A program made the position numbers and the translations under genes. Shown piece by piece: positions 27,130 to 35,502 of a stretch of 64,000 bases of DNA. The stretch's first letter is position 1. Each line of letters begins with the position of its first letter. The notes beneath the pieces were generated by a model. It searched no databases and was not told the DNA's origin. It was given only the letters and a program-made list of their open reading frames with translations. The DNA comes from an uncultured Phycisphaerales bacterium (GTDB lineage Bacteria; Planctomycetota; Phycisphaerae; Tepidisphaerales; Tepidisphaeraceae), in the NCBI GenBank assembly GCA_903871935.1, contig CAIQIQ010000073.1:1-64000 (forward strand). Direction: 5' to 3'.

Positions 27130-27730
27130 CGGGTGTGGATAAGTAGGAGGTGCGCAGGTTCTCGGTGAGGGTACCCCCTGTGCGCTAAGTTCCGTGGAGG
27201 TAATGGGTTAGGTAAGAATTGGGGGAGCAGGTGCGCAAGTTCGGGGTGATTGTGGATAACTCCTGCTGGAATGACGGCTCGACTGAGCTCGCCGAAGTCC
27301 AATGACCAGGTCCCAATGACCAATGAATGACCAAGGCCCAATGACGGCTCGACAGGCTTCGGCTCTGAGGCTCAGGCTCGAAGAGAGCTCGCCGAAGTCC
27401 AAGATGCTCAAGATGGCGGACGGATAGTGATGCGTCATCAGTGACCAGACAAAGGTGCGCAGGTTAGCGCGCGCAATCATCTGAACTCTGTGAGGTGGAT
27501 TACCCGAATGAGGAAGATGCTCGCTTCGTCCGAGCTCCCTTCGGGTCTGAGCCTCAGGGTCGAAGACAGCGTCGAGGACAGGTTCGATGGGCATCTTCGG
27601 GGGCATTGCCTACTTTCCGATAGGAGTTGGGGTATTCGGTTGTCAAATAGCACGGCCGGGGTGAGGGCCGGGAGGGGTGGAAAACATGTCCCCCCATAAT
27701 ATGGGGTGTTAGGGCGGGGTTTTGTGTAAA
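27130..27730 (-). repeat. Long non-coding repeat, copy B
   Basis: Read on the minus strand, landmarks appear in the same order as in copy A: CCCATATTATGGGGGGACATG (about 27706), GAATACCCC (about 27634), TAACCTGCGCACCTTTGTC (about 27466), then the 126-bp module (27259-27134). Copy B is longer because GAGCTCGCCGAAG-type repeats are inserted in it. Confidence 0.65.
27134..27259 (-). repeat. 126-bp module bounded by two DnaA-box sequences, copy B
   Basis: TGTGGATAA occurs at 27134-27142 and 27251-27259, exactly 117 bp apart as in copy A. AGGTGCGCAGGTTC (27148-27161) and AGGTGCGCAAGTTC (27229-27242) are the internal motifs. Confidence 0.85.
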
Positions 27731-27859
27731 AAGGGCGGAAAAACGGGGCTTCCAAAAAACTTGAAGATTTTGGGGCCCCCAAACCCCACCCGCCCGGGAG
27801 GGCGGACCCAAAGCCGTCGCGGGAGGCGGCTGGGACCAAATGGCGACCGAATGGCGAAA

Positions 27860-27919
27860 GGGTCAGGGATCATTGGCGTAACCGCCCGGCGGGTGCTCCG
27901 CACCAATGATCCCTGACCC
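27860..27919. repeat. Long hairpin element, 17-bp perfect arms
   Basis: GGGTCAGGGATCATTGG (27860-27876) is the exact reverse complement of CCAATGATCCCTGACCC (27903-27919). The 26-nt loop carries CCGCCCGGCGGG, itself able to fold. It resembles REP/BIME hairpins. There is no run of T and no adjacent gene end. Confidence 0.75.
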
Positions 27920-28321
27920 ACTGCCATTCCCAGCGTCAGCAGTTCGACTTGGCTCACCGCAGGCAAGGCGAAGACGTACTCGTCGGGAGACGAGGCAGGC
28001 CAAGGCAGGCCTGCGGAAGCCGGGGAGCGGACTTCGGCGAGCTCGCTTCGTCTGAGCTCAGCGTCGAAGACAGTCGAGTCGAGCGACCAGCAGGCGCAGA
28101 ACACACCTCTTCTCACGCGAAGACACGAAGGCGCGAAGAGATCTAACCACAAAGGGCAATGCATAGATCGACCGCGGATTTCGCGGAATGACGCGGATAA
28201 ATCCAATGAGGGCGAGAATGGGAGAGGGCGAGAGGGCGGGGTGAGCGGAGACGCGGGGAGGAGAGAGAGGGCCGCATGGTGGAAAGTGCGGAGTGGAAAG
28301 TGGAAAGGCGAAGGGAACGGG

Positions 28322-29434
28322 ATGAACAGAAGAGGCGTAACTGAACTGCCGGTGGATTATCCGTCGCTCCTTGAGGACATCAAACGCCGGATTCGGTCTG
28401 CACAGATCAGGGCGGCGCTGTCGGTGAATCGAGAGCTGATCCGGCTCTATTGGGATATCGGAAAGACCATCGTGCAGAGACAGCAGGCGGCGGGATGGGG
28501 GAAGTCCACCGTGGAACGGCTGGCGGCCGATATCCAGCGGGAGTTTCCCGGAATAGCGGGGTTTTCACCACAAAACGTGTGGTTCATGCGGGCGTTCTAC
28601 CTGGCGTGGACTCGAGATGTGCAACAACTCCAACAACCTGTTAGAGAATCGGAGCTATCGAAGAACGGAGATCTCCCACAGGCTGTTAGAGACATTCCAT
28701 GGGGGCACAACATCCAGCTTATCAGTAAGATCAAGGCACCCGCGGAGCGCCTTTGGTATGCCCAGCAGACGATCACGCATGGCTGGTCGCGGTCGATGCT
28801 GGAGCATTGGATTGAGTCGGACCTGTATTCGCGGCAGGGGAAAGCTGTAACGAATTTCAAAGAGACGATGCCTTTGCCGCAGTCCGACCTGGCGCTGCAG
28901 GTTCTGAAGGACCCGTACAACTTCGATTTTCTTACTCTGCGTGAAGATGCCATCGAACGCGATCTGGAAGATGGGTTGACCGGGCAGATGATGCGATTCC
29001 TGCTGGAACTGGGTGAGGGGTTTGCGTTTGTCGGCAGGCAGGTCCCGCTTAGGGTCGATCGCGAAGACTTTTATATCGACCTGCTGTTCTATCACCTGAA
29101 CCTGCGGGCATTCGTGGTGATTGACCTGAAGGCTCGCAAATTTGTCCCGGAGGATGCAGGCAAGATGAACTTCTATCTTTCGGCGGTGGATGATCTGATG
29201 CGCAAGCCTGGTGATGCTCCGAGCATTGGGCTGATTCTGTGCAAAGACCGCAGTCGGATCATCGCCGAATACGCTCTGCGGTATCTAAACCGCCCGGTGG
29301 GCGTTGCCGGATACCTGACGAGGCTGACGGAAAAGCTGCCGAAGGAATTGCAGGGCAAACTGCCCACGGTAAAGCAGATTGAAGCGGAACTATCAGGGGA
29401 TGAGATGGGCCGAAAACGCGTAAAGCGTAAGTGA
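28322..29434 (+). CDS. DUF1016 (YhcG-type) PDDEXK nuclease family protein
   Basis: A 370-residue protein with the two YhcG domains. The N-terminal DUF1016_N begins VNRELIRLYWDIGKTIVQRQ and includes GFSPQNVWFMRAFY. The C-terminal PD-(D/E)xK-like nuclease domain holds the motifs FVGRQVPLRVDREDFYIDLL and LNLRAFVVIDLKARKFVPED, with Asp and the Asp-x-Lys pair in place. It ends in a Lys/Arg-rich tail (MGRKRVKRK). Such genes are often horizontally acquired and associated with mobile or defence loci; the specific activity is not established. It stands alone next to a repeat-rich region. Confidence 0.9.
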   Translation: MNRRGVTELPVDYPSLLEDIKRRIRSAQIRAALSVNRELIRLYWDIGKTIVQRQQAAGWGKSTVERLAADIQREFPGIAGFSPQNVWFMRAFYLAWTRDVQQLQQPVRESELSKNGDLPQAVRDIPWGHNIQLISKIKAPAERLWYAQQTITHGWSRSMLEHWIESDLYSRQGKAVTNFKETMPLPQSDLALQVLKDPYNFDFLTLREDAIERDLEDGLTGQMMRFLLELGEGFAFVGRQVPLRVDREDFYIDLLFYHLNLRAFVVIDLKARKFVPEDAGKMNFYLSAVDDLMRKPGDAPSIGLILCKDRSRIIAEYALRYLNRPVGVAGYLTRLTEKLPKELQGKLPTVKQIEAELSGDEMGRKRVKRK

Positions 29435-29488
29435 GTTGCCAGATGACCACGGCAGCATTTGCATACGCTCGTTGATCCGCAAAAAGAG

Positions 29489-29520
29489 CCGCGGGCGGCA
29501 CAGGAGTGTGCCGCCCGCGG
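29489..29520. terminator. Bidirectional hairpin terminator
   Basis: CCGCGGGCGGCAC (29489-29501) pairs with GTGCCGCCCGCGG (29508-29520) around a 6-nt loop. On the minus strand the stem is followed by CTCTTTTTG, so it mainly serves the 29548-30558 gene, and it also faces the nuclease gene. Confidence 0.8.
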
Positions 29521-29547
29521 GGGTAATTGTTATGAGGTTGCAGGGAA

Positions 29548-30558
29548 TCAGGCGGTGGTGCCGGAGCGGTTCATCTTGCTGGCGATGATGCCGGCGACGA
29601 AGAGAACCACGGCCACGACGAAGAAGATGACCGGGACCCAGTACCAATTCTGCGCTGCGGCGCGGACGAAATCGTAACGGGTATCGAGCAGCGGGTTGTC
29701 GTTGCGGACGGCGTTGACCAGCACGGCAATGGCCACCAGAACCGCAAGGGAACCGCCGATGCTGACGGCGGCAAATGCCGGGGCCGTTGCATCGGGCGCT
29801 TCGACGTAAACGGGGGTTCCCGCCATGGGCATCTGCTCGCCCATAGCCGGCTCGGAGGGCAGTTCCATTGGCGAGATGGCGGTCATGCCGGCGGAGGAAC
29901 CGCTGCCAGCGGGGGCCGCGCCCGGGGTGGGGGAAAGGCGCTTGCCGCCGGGGGAAATCTCATCGAGCAGGGCAGCGCCCAGGCTGGTGTCATCGGTTTC
30001 ACGAGTCAGGTCCAACAGACCGGAGCCGGAGCCGACACCTTCGAGGCTGATCTGGTCTTTGGGCGAGGTAATGTGCGTCTGAGCCATGGGATCGGCTTCG
30101 CCTTCGCCGCCCTCGAAGACGTTGACGCCGGGTTTGCCAGAACCCTTGGCCGCGCCAGGGCCGCCCGCTGTGCCAGCGAGAGAGCCGCCGCCGAGAGAAC
30201 CGGAGAGCGAGCCGGACAGGCCCACATCCATGCCCGAACCGGTATCTTCCTTGAGACCCTCAGAGCCGGCTTTGAGCGCCGCGGCGGTGCCCGAGCCGGA
30301 TCCGGTCTTGGAATCCATCAGGCCCAGGCCACTATGGGTATCACCGGCACTGAGGCCGACCTGATCGGCGGCCGCACCAGCGGCGGCCGCAGCGGAACCA
30401 TCGGATTTCAGAGCTTCGACCTGATCGGCCTTGAACATAATGCGTGGGCCATCACGGAACTCGCGGAGCTTACCTTCGCGGGAGAGTTGCTTGATGTCGT
30501 CCTCGGATTTACCGAGGGCCGATTTGGTCTCATCCATCGTATAGAACATCTTCGCCAT
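29548..30558 (-). CDS. MerR/excisionase-like HTH fused to a membrane anchor
   Basis: A 336-residue protein. Residues about 1-50 (MFYTMDETKSALGKSEDDIK and on to FRDGPRIMFKADQVEALK) look like an excisionase/MerR-type winged helix. A Gly/Ser/Ala-rich low-complexity linker follows (about 50-245), then two membrane helices (about 262-283 and 305-327). A DNA-binding domain tethered through a flexible linker to the membrane is unusual and may localise or sense at the membrane. The DNA-binding call is by similarity to the helix pattern only. Neighbours: a small membrane protein upstream and the terminator downstream. Confidence 0.7.
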   Translation of the reverse strand: MAKMFYTMDETKSALGKSEDDIKQLSREGKLREFRDGPRIMFKADQVEALKSDGSAAAAAGAAADQVGLSAGDTHSGLGLMDSKTGSGSGTAAALKAGSEGLKEDTGSGMDVGLSGSLSGSLGGGSLAGTAGGPGAAKGSGKPGVNVFEGGEGEADPMAQTHITSPKDQISLEGVGSGSGLLDLTRETDDTSLGAALLDEISPGGKRLSPTPGAAPAGSGSSAGMTAISPMELPSEPAMGEQMPMAGTPVYVEAPDATAPAFAAVSIGGSLAVLVAIAVLVNAVRNDNPLLDTRYDFVRAAAQNWYWVPVIFFVVAVVLFVAGIIASKMNRSGTTA

Positions 30559-30626
30559 GGTTCGCTCCTAGAACTTGTTAACAGTAGCAGGACCAAACTG
30601 GCCTGCATGTCTTCGCTGATTCGTAC

Positions 30627-31055
30627 TTACCTCTGGTCACCCGATGGCGCCGGCGCCGTCGTCGGTTTTGCGCCCAGAAGGCGTTTTTCTTTATCGACCA
30701 GTTCCGCAACCTCGGCCGGTTGCGGCATCGTGTTAAAGCTGGTCAGCAGCAGGTCTTGCGTGATCGCACGCGAGGCCTGCAGCCGCAAAAGCCGTTCGCC
30801 CGGGGAGTACTGGTAGATACAGAGCGTGTTGGCGCGTGTATCCAGCACGTAACAGCCCCACTGATTGATGGCAAGCTGCCCGGGTGCCACGATCACATCA
30901 CGCGACGCCAGGGGCGGCTGCACCTGTGGAAGCTGCGCCCAGGCGGCGGGCATGATCTCGCCGGATCGCATGACCGTTGCCAGCAGCAGCACCACCATCG
31001 CGACATTGAGCGACAGCAACACCAGCACGAGCTTCTGCAGCGATCGACGCTTCAT
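30627..31055 (-). CDS. Single-pass membrane protein, unknown
   Basis: A 142-residue protein with a Lys/Arg-rich start (MKRRSLQKLVLV) and one membrane helix (about 8-32). The soluble part contains VIVAPGQLAINQWGCYVLDT and LCIYQYSPGERLLRLQASR, which repeats the pattern of periplasmic beta-strand proteins. No named family is recognised. The start at 31055 was preferred to 31073. A promoter-like TATAAT lies about 70 nt upstream. It is the first gene of a two-gene minus-strand group with the HTH-membrane protein (gap 68 nt). Confidence 0.7.
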   Translation of the reverse strand: MKRRSLQKLVLVLLSLNVAMVVLLLATVMRSGEIMPAAWAQLPQVQPPLASRDVIVAPGQLAINQWGCYVLDTRANTLCIYQYSPGERLLRLQASRAITQDLLLTSFNTMPQPAEVAELVDKEKRLLGAKPTTAPAPSGDQR

Positions 31056-31379
31056 CGGCTTCGCAACCACCAATCAATAGAGCCGGGCCGGCCGACAACT
31101 CGGCCGACACGGGCACCATCTTCCTATTATACGGGCGCGCAAGTGGGCTGCAAGAAACATCTTGTGGCGAATTGAGCACCGAACATGCACCCTATTTGGG
31201 CAATGGTTCAGTCCGGTCGTTACCGCTTGTAAGCCTACTTGGGCGGCGGCCTTGGCCTTGCCGTCTGGAAAGAAGCGGCACTTTGTCGTGGCACCATGGC
31301 TTTGACTTTGGGCGTCCGAGGAGGTGCTGCGGGCCAAGAACACCAGTCCATCCTATTATCATCAGGAAAGGGGAAGGCG
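31056..31379. other. Intergenic region upstream of divergent genes
   Basis: No gene is seen. It contains the minus-strand promoter below. For the transaldolase gene, only an AGGAAAGGGGAAGG purine-rich ribosome-binding region ahead of 31380 is visible. Confidence 0.5.
31126..31153 (-). promoter_or_regulatory. Promoter of the 30627-31055 gene
   Basis: Minus strand: TTGCAG (31153-31148), a 16-bp spacer and a perfect TATAAT (31131-31126), about 70 nt before the start. Confidence 0.5.
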
Positions 31380-32057
31380 ATGAAATTCTTCCTGGATACG
31401 GCGAATCTTGATGAGATCCGGCAGGCCAACGAGTGGGGCATCGTCGATGGAGTGACCACGAATCCTACGCTGATCGCCCATGAGAAGGGGGTCGACTATT
31501 GCCAGCGGCTGAAGGAGATCTGCCAGATCGTTCCCGGGCCGGTCAGCGCCGAGGTCGTCGGCGAAACCAAAGAGCAGATGCTCAAGGAGGCCGATCGCTT
31601 TTTGGGCATCGCACGGAACATAGCCGTCAAGCTTCCCGCGACCGAGCAGGGGATACGTGCGCTGAAAGTGCTGGCCGGGCGGGGGGCCATGGTGAACATT
31701 ACGCTTTGCTTCCAGGCGATGCAGGCATTGGTTGTCGCGCGACTGGGGGCGACGTTTGTCTCGCCATTCGTCGGCCGGCTCGATGATATCGAGGATCCCG
31801 GCATGAACCTGATTCGCAGCATCCGCACGATCTATGACAATTATGGGTTCAAGACGCAGATTCTGGCCGCCAGCATCCGTTCGACGATGCACCTGATCCA
31901 GGCGGCGGAGATCGGCGCCGACGTGGCGACGGTTCCGTACAAGGTCTTTGCAGGGATGCTTAAGCATCCGCTGACTGACATCGGGCTGCGGCAGTTCATG
32001 GATGACTGGCACAAGGCGCAGCAGGCGATGAGCCAGCTTCCACCGAATGTCGTGTGA
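31380..32057 (+). CDS. Fructose-6-phosphate aldolase / transaldolase (TalC/FSA type)
   Basis: A 225-residue short transaldolase. The N-terminus MKFFLDTANLDEIRQANEWG, VTTNPTLIAHEKG, the Schiff-base lysine in NIAVKLPAT (about 84-92), MVNITLCFQAMQALVVA, SPFVGRLDDI, and ILAASIRSTMHLIQAA are all as in the TalC/FSA family. It would transfer dihydroxyacetone units between sugar phosphates in the cytoplasm; whether it is a true transaldolase or an aldolase cannot be told. It lies alone upstream of a PQQ-propeller gene with its own ribosome-binding site. Confidence 0.94.
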   Translation: MKFFLDTANLDEIRQANEWGIVDGVTTNPTLIAHEKGVDYCQRLKEICQIVPGPVSAEVVGETKEQMLKEADRFLGIARNIAVKLPATEQGIRALKVLAGRGAMVNITLCFQAMQALVVARLGATFVSPFVGRLDDIEDPGMNLIRSIRTIYDNYGFKTQILAASIRSTMHLIQAAEIGADVATVPYKVFAGMLKHPLTDIGLRQFMDDWHKAQQAMSQLPPNVV

Positions 32058-32189
32058 TCAGTGCGATGGTGGATTTGCCATCTTGCTGTGGTTCCTCCCG
32101 CGCTGGATAATATTCCGCTGGCGGCCGCGGCCGTCGTGACCGGCCAAGAGATCATGCCCGTGGGTAAGAATCAGAGGAGGCAGTTGACC

Positions 32190-33413
32190 ATGAACAGCGC
32201 AAGACGTTCGATTCAGTTGGTTGCCGCATGCACGATTCTGCTGGGCGTCAGTTCCGCCATTGCCCAGGACTGGCCGCAATGGCGCGGGCCCAATCGCGAT
32301 GGCGCCGCCACCGGCTTTGTGGCTCCGCAGACTTGGCCCAAGACGCTGACGCAGAAATGGAAGGTCACGGTTGGCACCGGCGATGCAACGCCGGCGCTGG
32401 TTGGGGGCAGGCTTTATACCTTCACACGGCAGGGGGGCGAGGAGGTCACGTTGTGCCTTGATGCGGCCAGCGGGAAGGAGATCTGGAAGGATAGCCTGAG
32501 CGTTGACGCTATCAGCGGACCGGCGGCTCGTCATCCCGGGCCGCGGAGTTCGCCGGCGGTCGCCAATGGCAAGGTCGTCACCATCGGTATCACGGGAATC
32601 CTGTCGTGTCTGGATGCCAACACCGGCAAAGTGACGTGGCGCAACCAGAACTTCAAGGGCACGCCGAAGTTCTACACGGCCAGTTCGCCATTGATCGTGG
32701 ATGACGTGTGCATTGCCCAGCTTGGCGGTACGGGCGATGGCGGCATCGTGGCGGTGAATCTTTCCAACGGCACGATCAGGTGGAATTGGATGGACGAAGG
32801 TCCCGGCTACTCATCGCCAGTCCTGCTGGATGCCGAGGGCATGCGCCAGATTGTCGCGCTGACGGAGAAGAGCGTGGTCGGGATTGATTATGCCGATGGC
32901 AAGCTGCTGTGGCAGATTCCTTTCGCGCCGCAGGGAATGGCGTACAACGCCGCCACGCCGATTGTGAACGGGCAGACGGTTTACATTACCGGCCAGGGCC
33001 GCGGCACTAAGGCGATCAAGATCGAGAAGAAGGATAACGGATTCGCGGCCAAGGAATTGTGGAGCAACGCGGAAGTCAGCGTGCAGTTCTGCAGCCCGGT
33101 GCTTAAGGATGGGATGCTCTACGCGATCTCTGATAAGGGTATCCTCTCGTGCCTGAATGCCGAAACAGGGAAGACGGTATGGACCGATCCGGCCAAACGT
33201 GGCGGCTACGGCGCCATGATTGATGCGGGCTCGGTGGTGATGGCGCTGCCGGAGAAGAGTGAGCTTGTCGCCTTCAAGCCAGGCGACAAGCAGTACAGCC
33301 AAGTTGCCAGCCTGAAGGTTGCCGAGTCGCCCACCTATGCCAGTCCGGTGCTTTCGGGCAACGGGATCTATATTAAGGATGGCGATGCGTTAACGCTGTG
33401 GACGTTGGAGTGA
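32190..33413 (+). CDS. Secreted PQQ-like beta-propeller protein
   Basis: A 407-residue exported protein with a signal peptide (about 1-25) and the planctomycete hallmark DWPQWRGPNRDG right after it. The body is a propeller of PQQ/BamB-type repeats, each with a LDAASGKEIWK-like strand (LDANTGKVTWR, LNAETGKTVWT). No cofactor or active-site residues are visible, so it may bind ligand or act in envelope assembly. The ATG at 32190 has AGGAGG upstream. It is followed at once by the remains of an amidase gene on the same strand. Confidence 0.88.
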   Translation: MNSARRSIQLVAACTILLGVSSAIAQDWPQWRGPNRDGAATGFVAPQTWPKTLTQKWKVTVGTGDATPALVGGRLYTFTRQGGEEVTLCLDAASGKEIWKDSLSVDAISGPAARHPGPRSSPAVANGKVVTIGITGILSCLDANTGKVTWRNQNFKGTPKFYTASSPLIVDDVCIAQLGGTGDGGIVAVNLSNGTIRWNWMDEGPGYSSPVLLDAEGMRQIVALTEKSVVGIDYADGKLLWQIPFAPQGMAYNAATPIVNGQTVYITGQGRGTKAIKIEKKDNGFAAKELWSNAEVSVQFCSPVLKDGMLYAISDKGILSCLNAETGKTVWTDPAKRGGYGAMIDAGSVVMALPEKSELVAFKPGDKQYSQVASLKVAESPTYASPVLSGNGIYIKDGDALTLWTLE

Positions 33414-33432
33414 TCGGAAGGAGTAGTGAGCT

Positions 33433-33600
33433 TTGATCCGTGTTGGCCTGACGCAGATGGCCTGCGGAGATGATCCGCGGGAGAACCTGCAGCGGCAGCT
33501 CCATCTGCTGGACCAGGCCGCCAAAGACGGGGCGCGGCTGCTGTGTACTCAGGAGTTATTCCGCTCCAAGTACTTCTGCCAGATGGCTCCACGTAGCTGA
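33433..33600 (+). pseudogene. N-terminal fragment of an N-carbamoylputrescine amidase-like gene
   Basis: A TTG start at 33433, with AAGGAG 9 nt upstream, gives IRVGLTQMACGDDPRENLQR, then GARLLCTQELFRSKYFCQ and a stop. This is the N-terminus of a nitrilase-superfamily amidase of the AguB type, including the first catalytic Glu in CTQELF. The Lys and Cys of the triad, and about 230 residues, are missing. Only 55 codons remain, so it is broken or truncated. The disruption point coincides with the start of AT-rich DNA upstream of the Fic gene. Confidence 0.7.
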
Positions 33601-33608
33601 TCCTTCAG

Positions 33609-33666
33609 CTAGTAAAGTTCTCTTGACTAACCGTTCTCACTAGTTAACATTTCTTTCCTAGTGGAA
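33609..33666 (+). promoter_or_regulatory. Fic gene promoter with three CTAGT repeats
   Basis: CTAGTAAAG (33609), CTAGTTAAC (33640) and CTAGTGGAA (33658) are spaced 31 and 18 nt apart. A TTGACT (33623-33628) and TAACAT (33645-33650) pair with 16-bp spacing sits among them. The DNA is AT-richer than its surroundings. The repeats are candidate operators. Confidence 0.45.
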
Positions 33667-33693
33667 AGACTGGGAAAGGATTGTTGACCAGCG

Positions 33694-34866
33694 ATGCCCC
33701 GCGAGACCGGCCGGTACAACATCACAAAGATCGGCGACGAAACGGTAAAGGCCTTTGTGCCACACCCTCTGCCGCCGACAGGGCCTCCCCTGACCATTGA
33801 AGGCGATCTGGCGGAGTTGCTTGCCGCGGCCAACGCTGCGGTGGCTCGGGTTGAGGTTGCCGGTTACATGGTGCCAAGCACCCATTGGTTCTTGTACGGA
33901 TTTATCCGGAAAGAAGCGGTGATCTCATCACAGATCGAAGGCACCCAGGCCACACTGCGTGATGTTCTGGCCTTCGAAGCCACGCATAGCACCAGGCAGC
34001 CCGACGACGTTGAGGAGATCTGCAACTACGTCGCGGCACTCAACTACGCGCGGACTGAGATCACCCGCCCCAAGGGTTTGCCGATGTGTACGCGGCTGCT
34101 GTGCGAGGTGCATCGGCGACTGATGGCCGGAACCCGCGGCGCCGAAAAGAGGCCGGGCGAGATCCGGAGTTCGCAGAACTGGATCGGTGGCAATCGACCG
34201 GGCACGGCAAAGTTCGTGCCTCCACCGCCACATCTGGTTCGGCCGGCCATGAGCGACCTGGAGAAGTGGATCCACGCCCCCTCCCCATTGCCGCTGCTTG
34301 TGCGCGCCGGCTTGGCGCATGTGCAGTTTGAGACAATCCATCCGTTCCTTGATGGGAACGGGCGCGTCGGCCGACTGCTCATTACCCTCCTGCTGGAACA
34401 CTGGGGCCTGCTCTCCTCGCCGCTGCTCTATCTCAGCCTGGCGTTCAAACGGCACCGGGCTGAGTATTACCGGCACCTCTCCGAGGTGCGCACCGCGGGC
34501 GACTGGGAAGGCTGGACTGCGTTCTTCCTGGAGTGCGTGCAAGAGTCGGCCGACGATGTTGTCGACACGGCCCGGCAGCTCTCGGAACTGCTCAATCGCC
34601 AGCGCCGACAACTCACAAACAACCCTGTCGCCACGCTCCCCGCCATCCGCCTGCTCGATCTGCTTCCTGAGCATCCCTTTCTCACACTGCCGCTGGCCAG
34701 CCGCCTCTTAGGCGTTAGCAAACCGACGGTAATCAAGGCCCTCAAGGCTCTGCAGGACACCGGTATTCTGCGCGAATCGACAGGCAAGCGGCGCGATCGG
34801 GTCTACGCTTACCACGACTACCTCCACGTCCTCACCCACGATACGGAATTGGGCGGTAATCCTTGA
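33694..34866 (+). CDS. Fic family AMPylase-like protein with C-terminal HTH
   Basis: A 390-residue Fic protein. The active-site motif HPFLDGNGRVGR (about 216-227) matches HxFx(D/E)GNGRxxR exactly. The inhibitory helix near the N-terminus reads SSQIEGTQ (about 77-84), the class II type (S/T)xxxE(G/N). A C-terminal winged-helix domain (FLTLPLASRLLGVSKPTVIK, about 330-350) probably binds DNA, possibly its own promoter. It would transfer AMP or another nucleotide to protein targets. It is intact, but its promoter region abuts a truncated amidase gene, suggesting recent insertion. Confidence 0.92.
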   Translation: MPRETGRYNITKIGDETVKAFVPHPLPPTGPPLTIEGDLAELLAAANAAVARVEVAGYMVPSTHWFLYGFIRKEAVISSQIEGTQATLRDVLAFEATHSTRQPDDVEEICNYVAALNYARTEITRPKGLPMCTRLLCEVHRRLMAGTRGAEKRPGEIRSSQNWIGGNRPGTAKFVPPPPHLVRPAMSDLEKWIHAPSPLPLLVRAGLAHVQFETIHPFLDGNGRVGRLLITLLLEHWGLLSSPLLYLSLAFKRHRAEYYRHLSEVRTAGDWEGWTAFFLECVQESADDVVDTARQLSELLNRQRRQLTNNPVATLPAIRLLDLLPEHPFLTLPLASRLLGVSKPTVIKALKALQDTGILRESTGKRRDRVYAYHDYLHVLTHDTELGGNP

Positions 34867-34908
34867 ACCATCGCCTTGGCCGACCGCGCGAAGTTGGCCA
34901 CTTTGCCA

Positions 34909-35502
34909 CTATTGCCCGGTTTCCACCGGCGAAGCGGCGGAGACTCGCGGGCGCGGCTGGATGTTGGCGCTGAGCACGACCAGGCCGATCAGGATAAAGA
35001 CGGTGATCTGGAAGAGCTGCTCACCGTGGCGCTGCTCGCGGTCGAACTGCTCGCGGGCTTGGGCGGAGACCTCCGGGTCATCGGCGTTGTCCAGGTACTT
35101 CTGGCGCAGCGCCCAGGTGCGCGGATGGTGGATTCGCCATTCGTAGATGAGGATGATCACGGCGAATAGCCAGAGAACAGCGCGGACCATGGCGGCGGTG
35201 CGGTTCGTCGATGTCAGATCGATCAGCAGGATCTGCCCCAGCATTAGCGGCAGCATGGCGCTGGCACAGATCAACTGGATTTGCGTCAGGCGATTCAGTA
35301 GTGACCCCATTACGCCGCCGGCGACGATGGTTGTCTGCTCCTCATCGAGGGCGGGATCGGAGTGCTTGCCGGAACGGGCATCGAGGTCCTTGACAGCGCG
35401 GAAAATGGCCGGAGCACCGGCCGCGAGAAAGACCATACTCCCGAGCCAGACCGACAGCACCAGCCAGTACAGGATCTGCACTGCCTGATAGGCCAGGCTC
35501 AT
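34909..35502 (-). CDS. DUF4149-like integral membrane protein
   Basis: A 197-residue protein with about four membrane helices. The first (LYWLVLSVWLGSMVFLAAGAP) matches the opening of DUF4149/TMEM205-like proteins, with the characteristic W-x-G-S-M-V-F block and following APAIFRAV. The helices around 75-95 and 105-120 and the last helix before the C-terminus are clear. Function unknown. It overlaps lpxI by 4 nt as the last gene of the operon. Confidence 0.75.
   Translation of the reverse strand: MSLAYQAVQILYWLVLSVWLGSMVFLAAGAPAIFRAVKDLDARSGKHSDPALDEEQTTIVAGGVMGSLLNRLTQIQLICASAMLPLMLGQILLIDLTSTNRTAAMVRAVLWLFAVIILIYEWRIHHPRTWALRQKYLDNADDPEVSAQAREQFDREQRHGEQLFQITVFILIGLVVLSANIQPRPRVSAASPVETGQ

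Larger units (their letters stand above)
27014..28321. other. Repeat-rich intergenic region, 1.3 kb
   Basis: No credible gene. It contains copy B of the long repeat (about 27130-27730), several copies of GAGCTCGCCGAAGTCC-type and GGTCGAAGACAG-type short repeats (27285, 27390, 27540, 28030), a hairpin element (27860-27919), and the sequences GAAGACACGAAGGCGCGAAG (28120) and ACCGCGGATTTCGCGG (28170). Such short families are frequent in planctomycete and other environmental genomes. Confidence 0.6.

Noticed and set aside
27280-27600. Tandem CCAATGAC and GAGCTCGCCGAAG repeats as a possible CRISPR array
   Set aside because: Units are irregular in length and spacing, spacers are not unique, and no cas gene is present.
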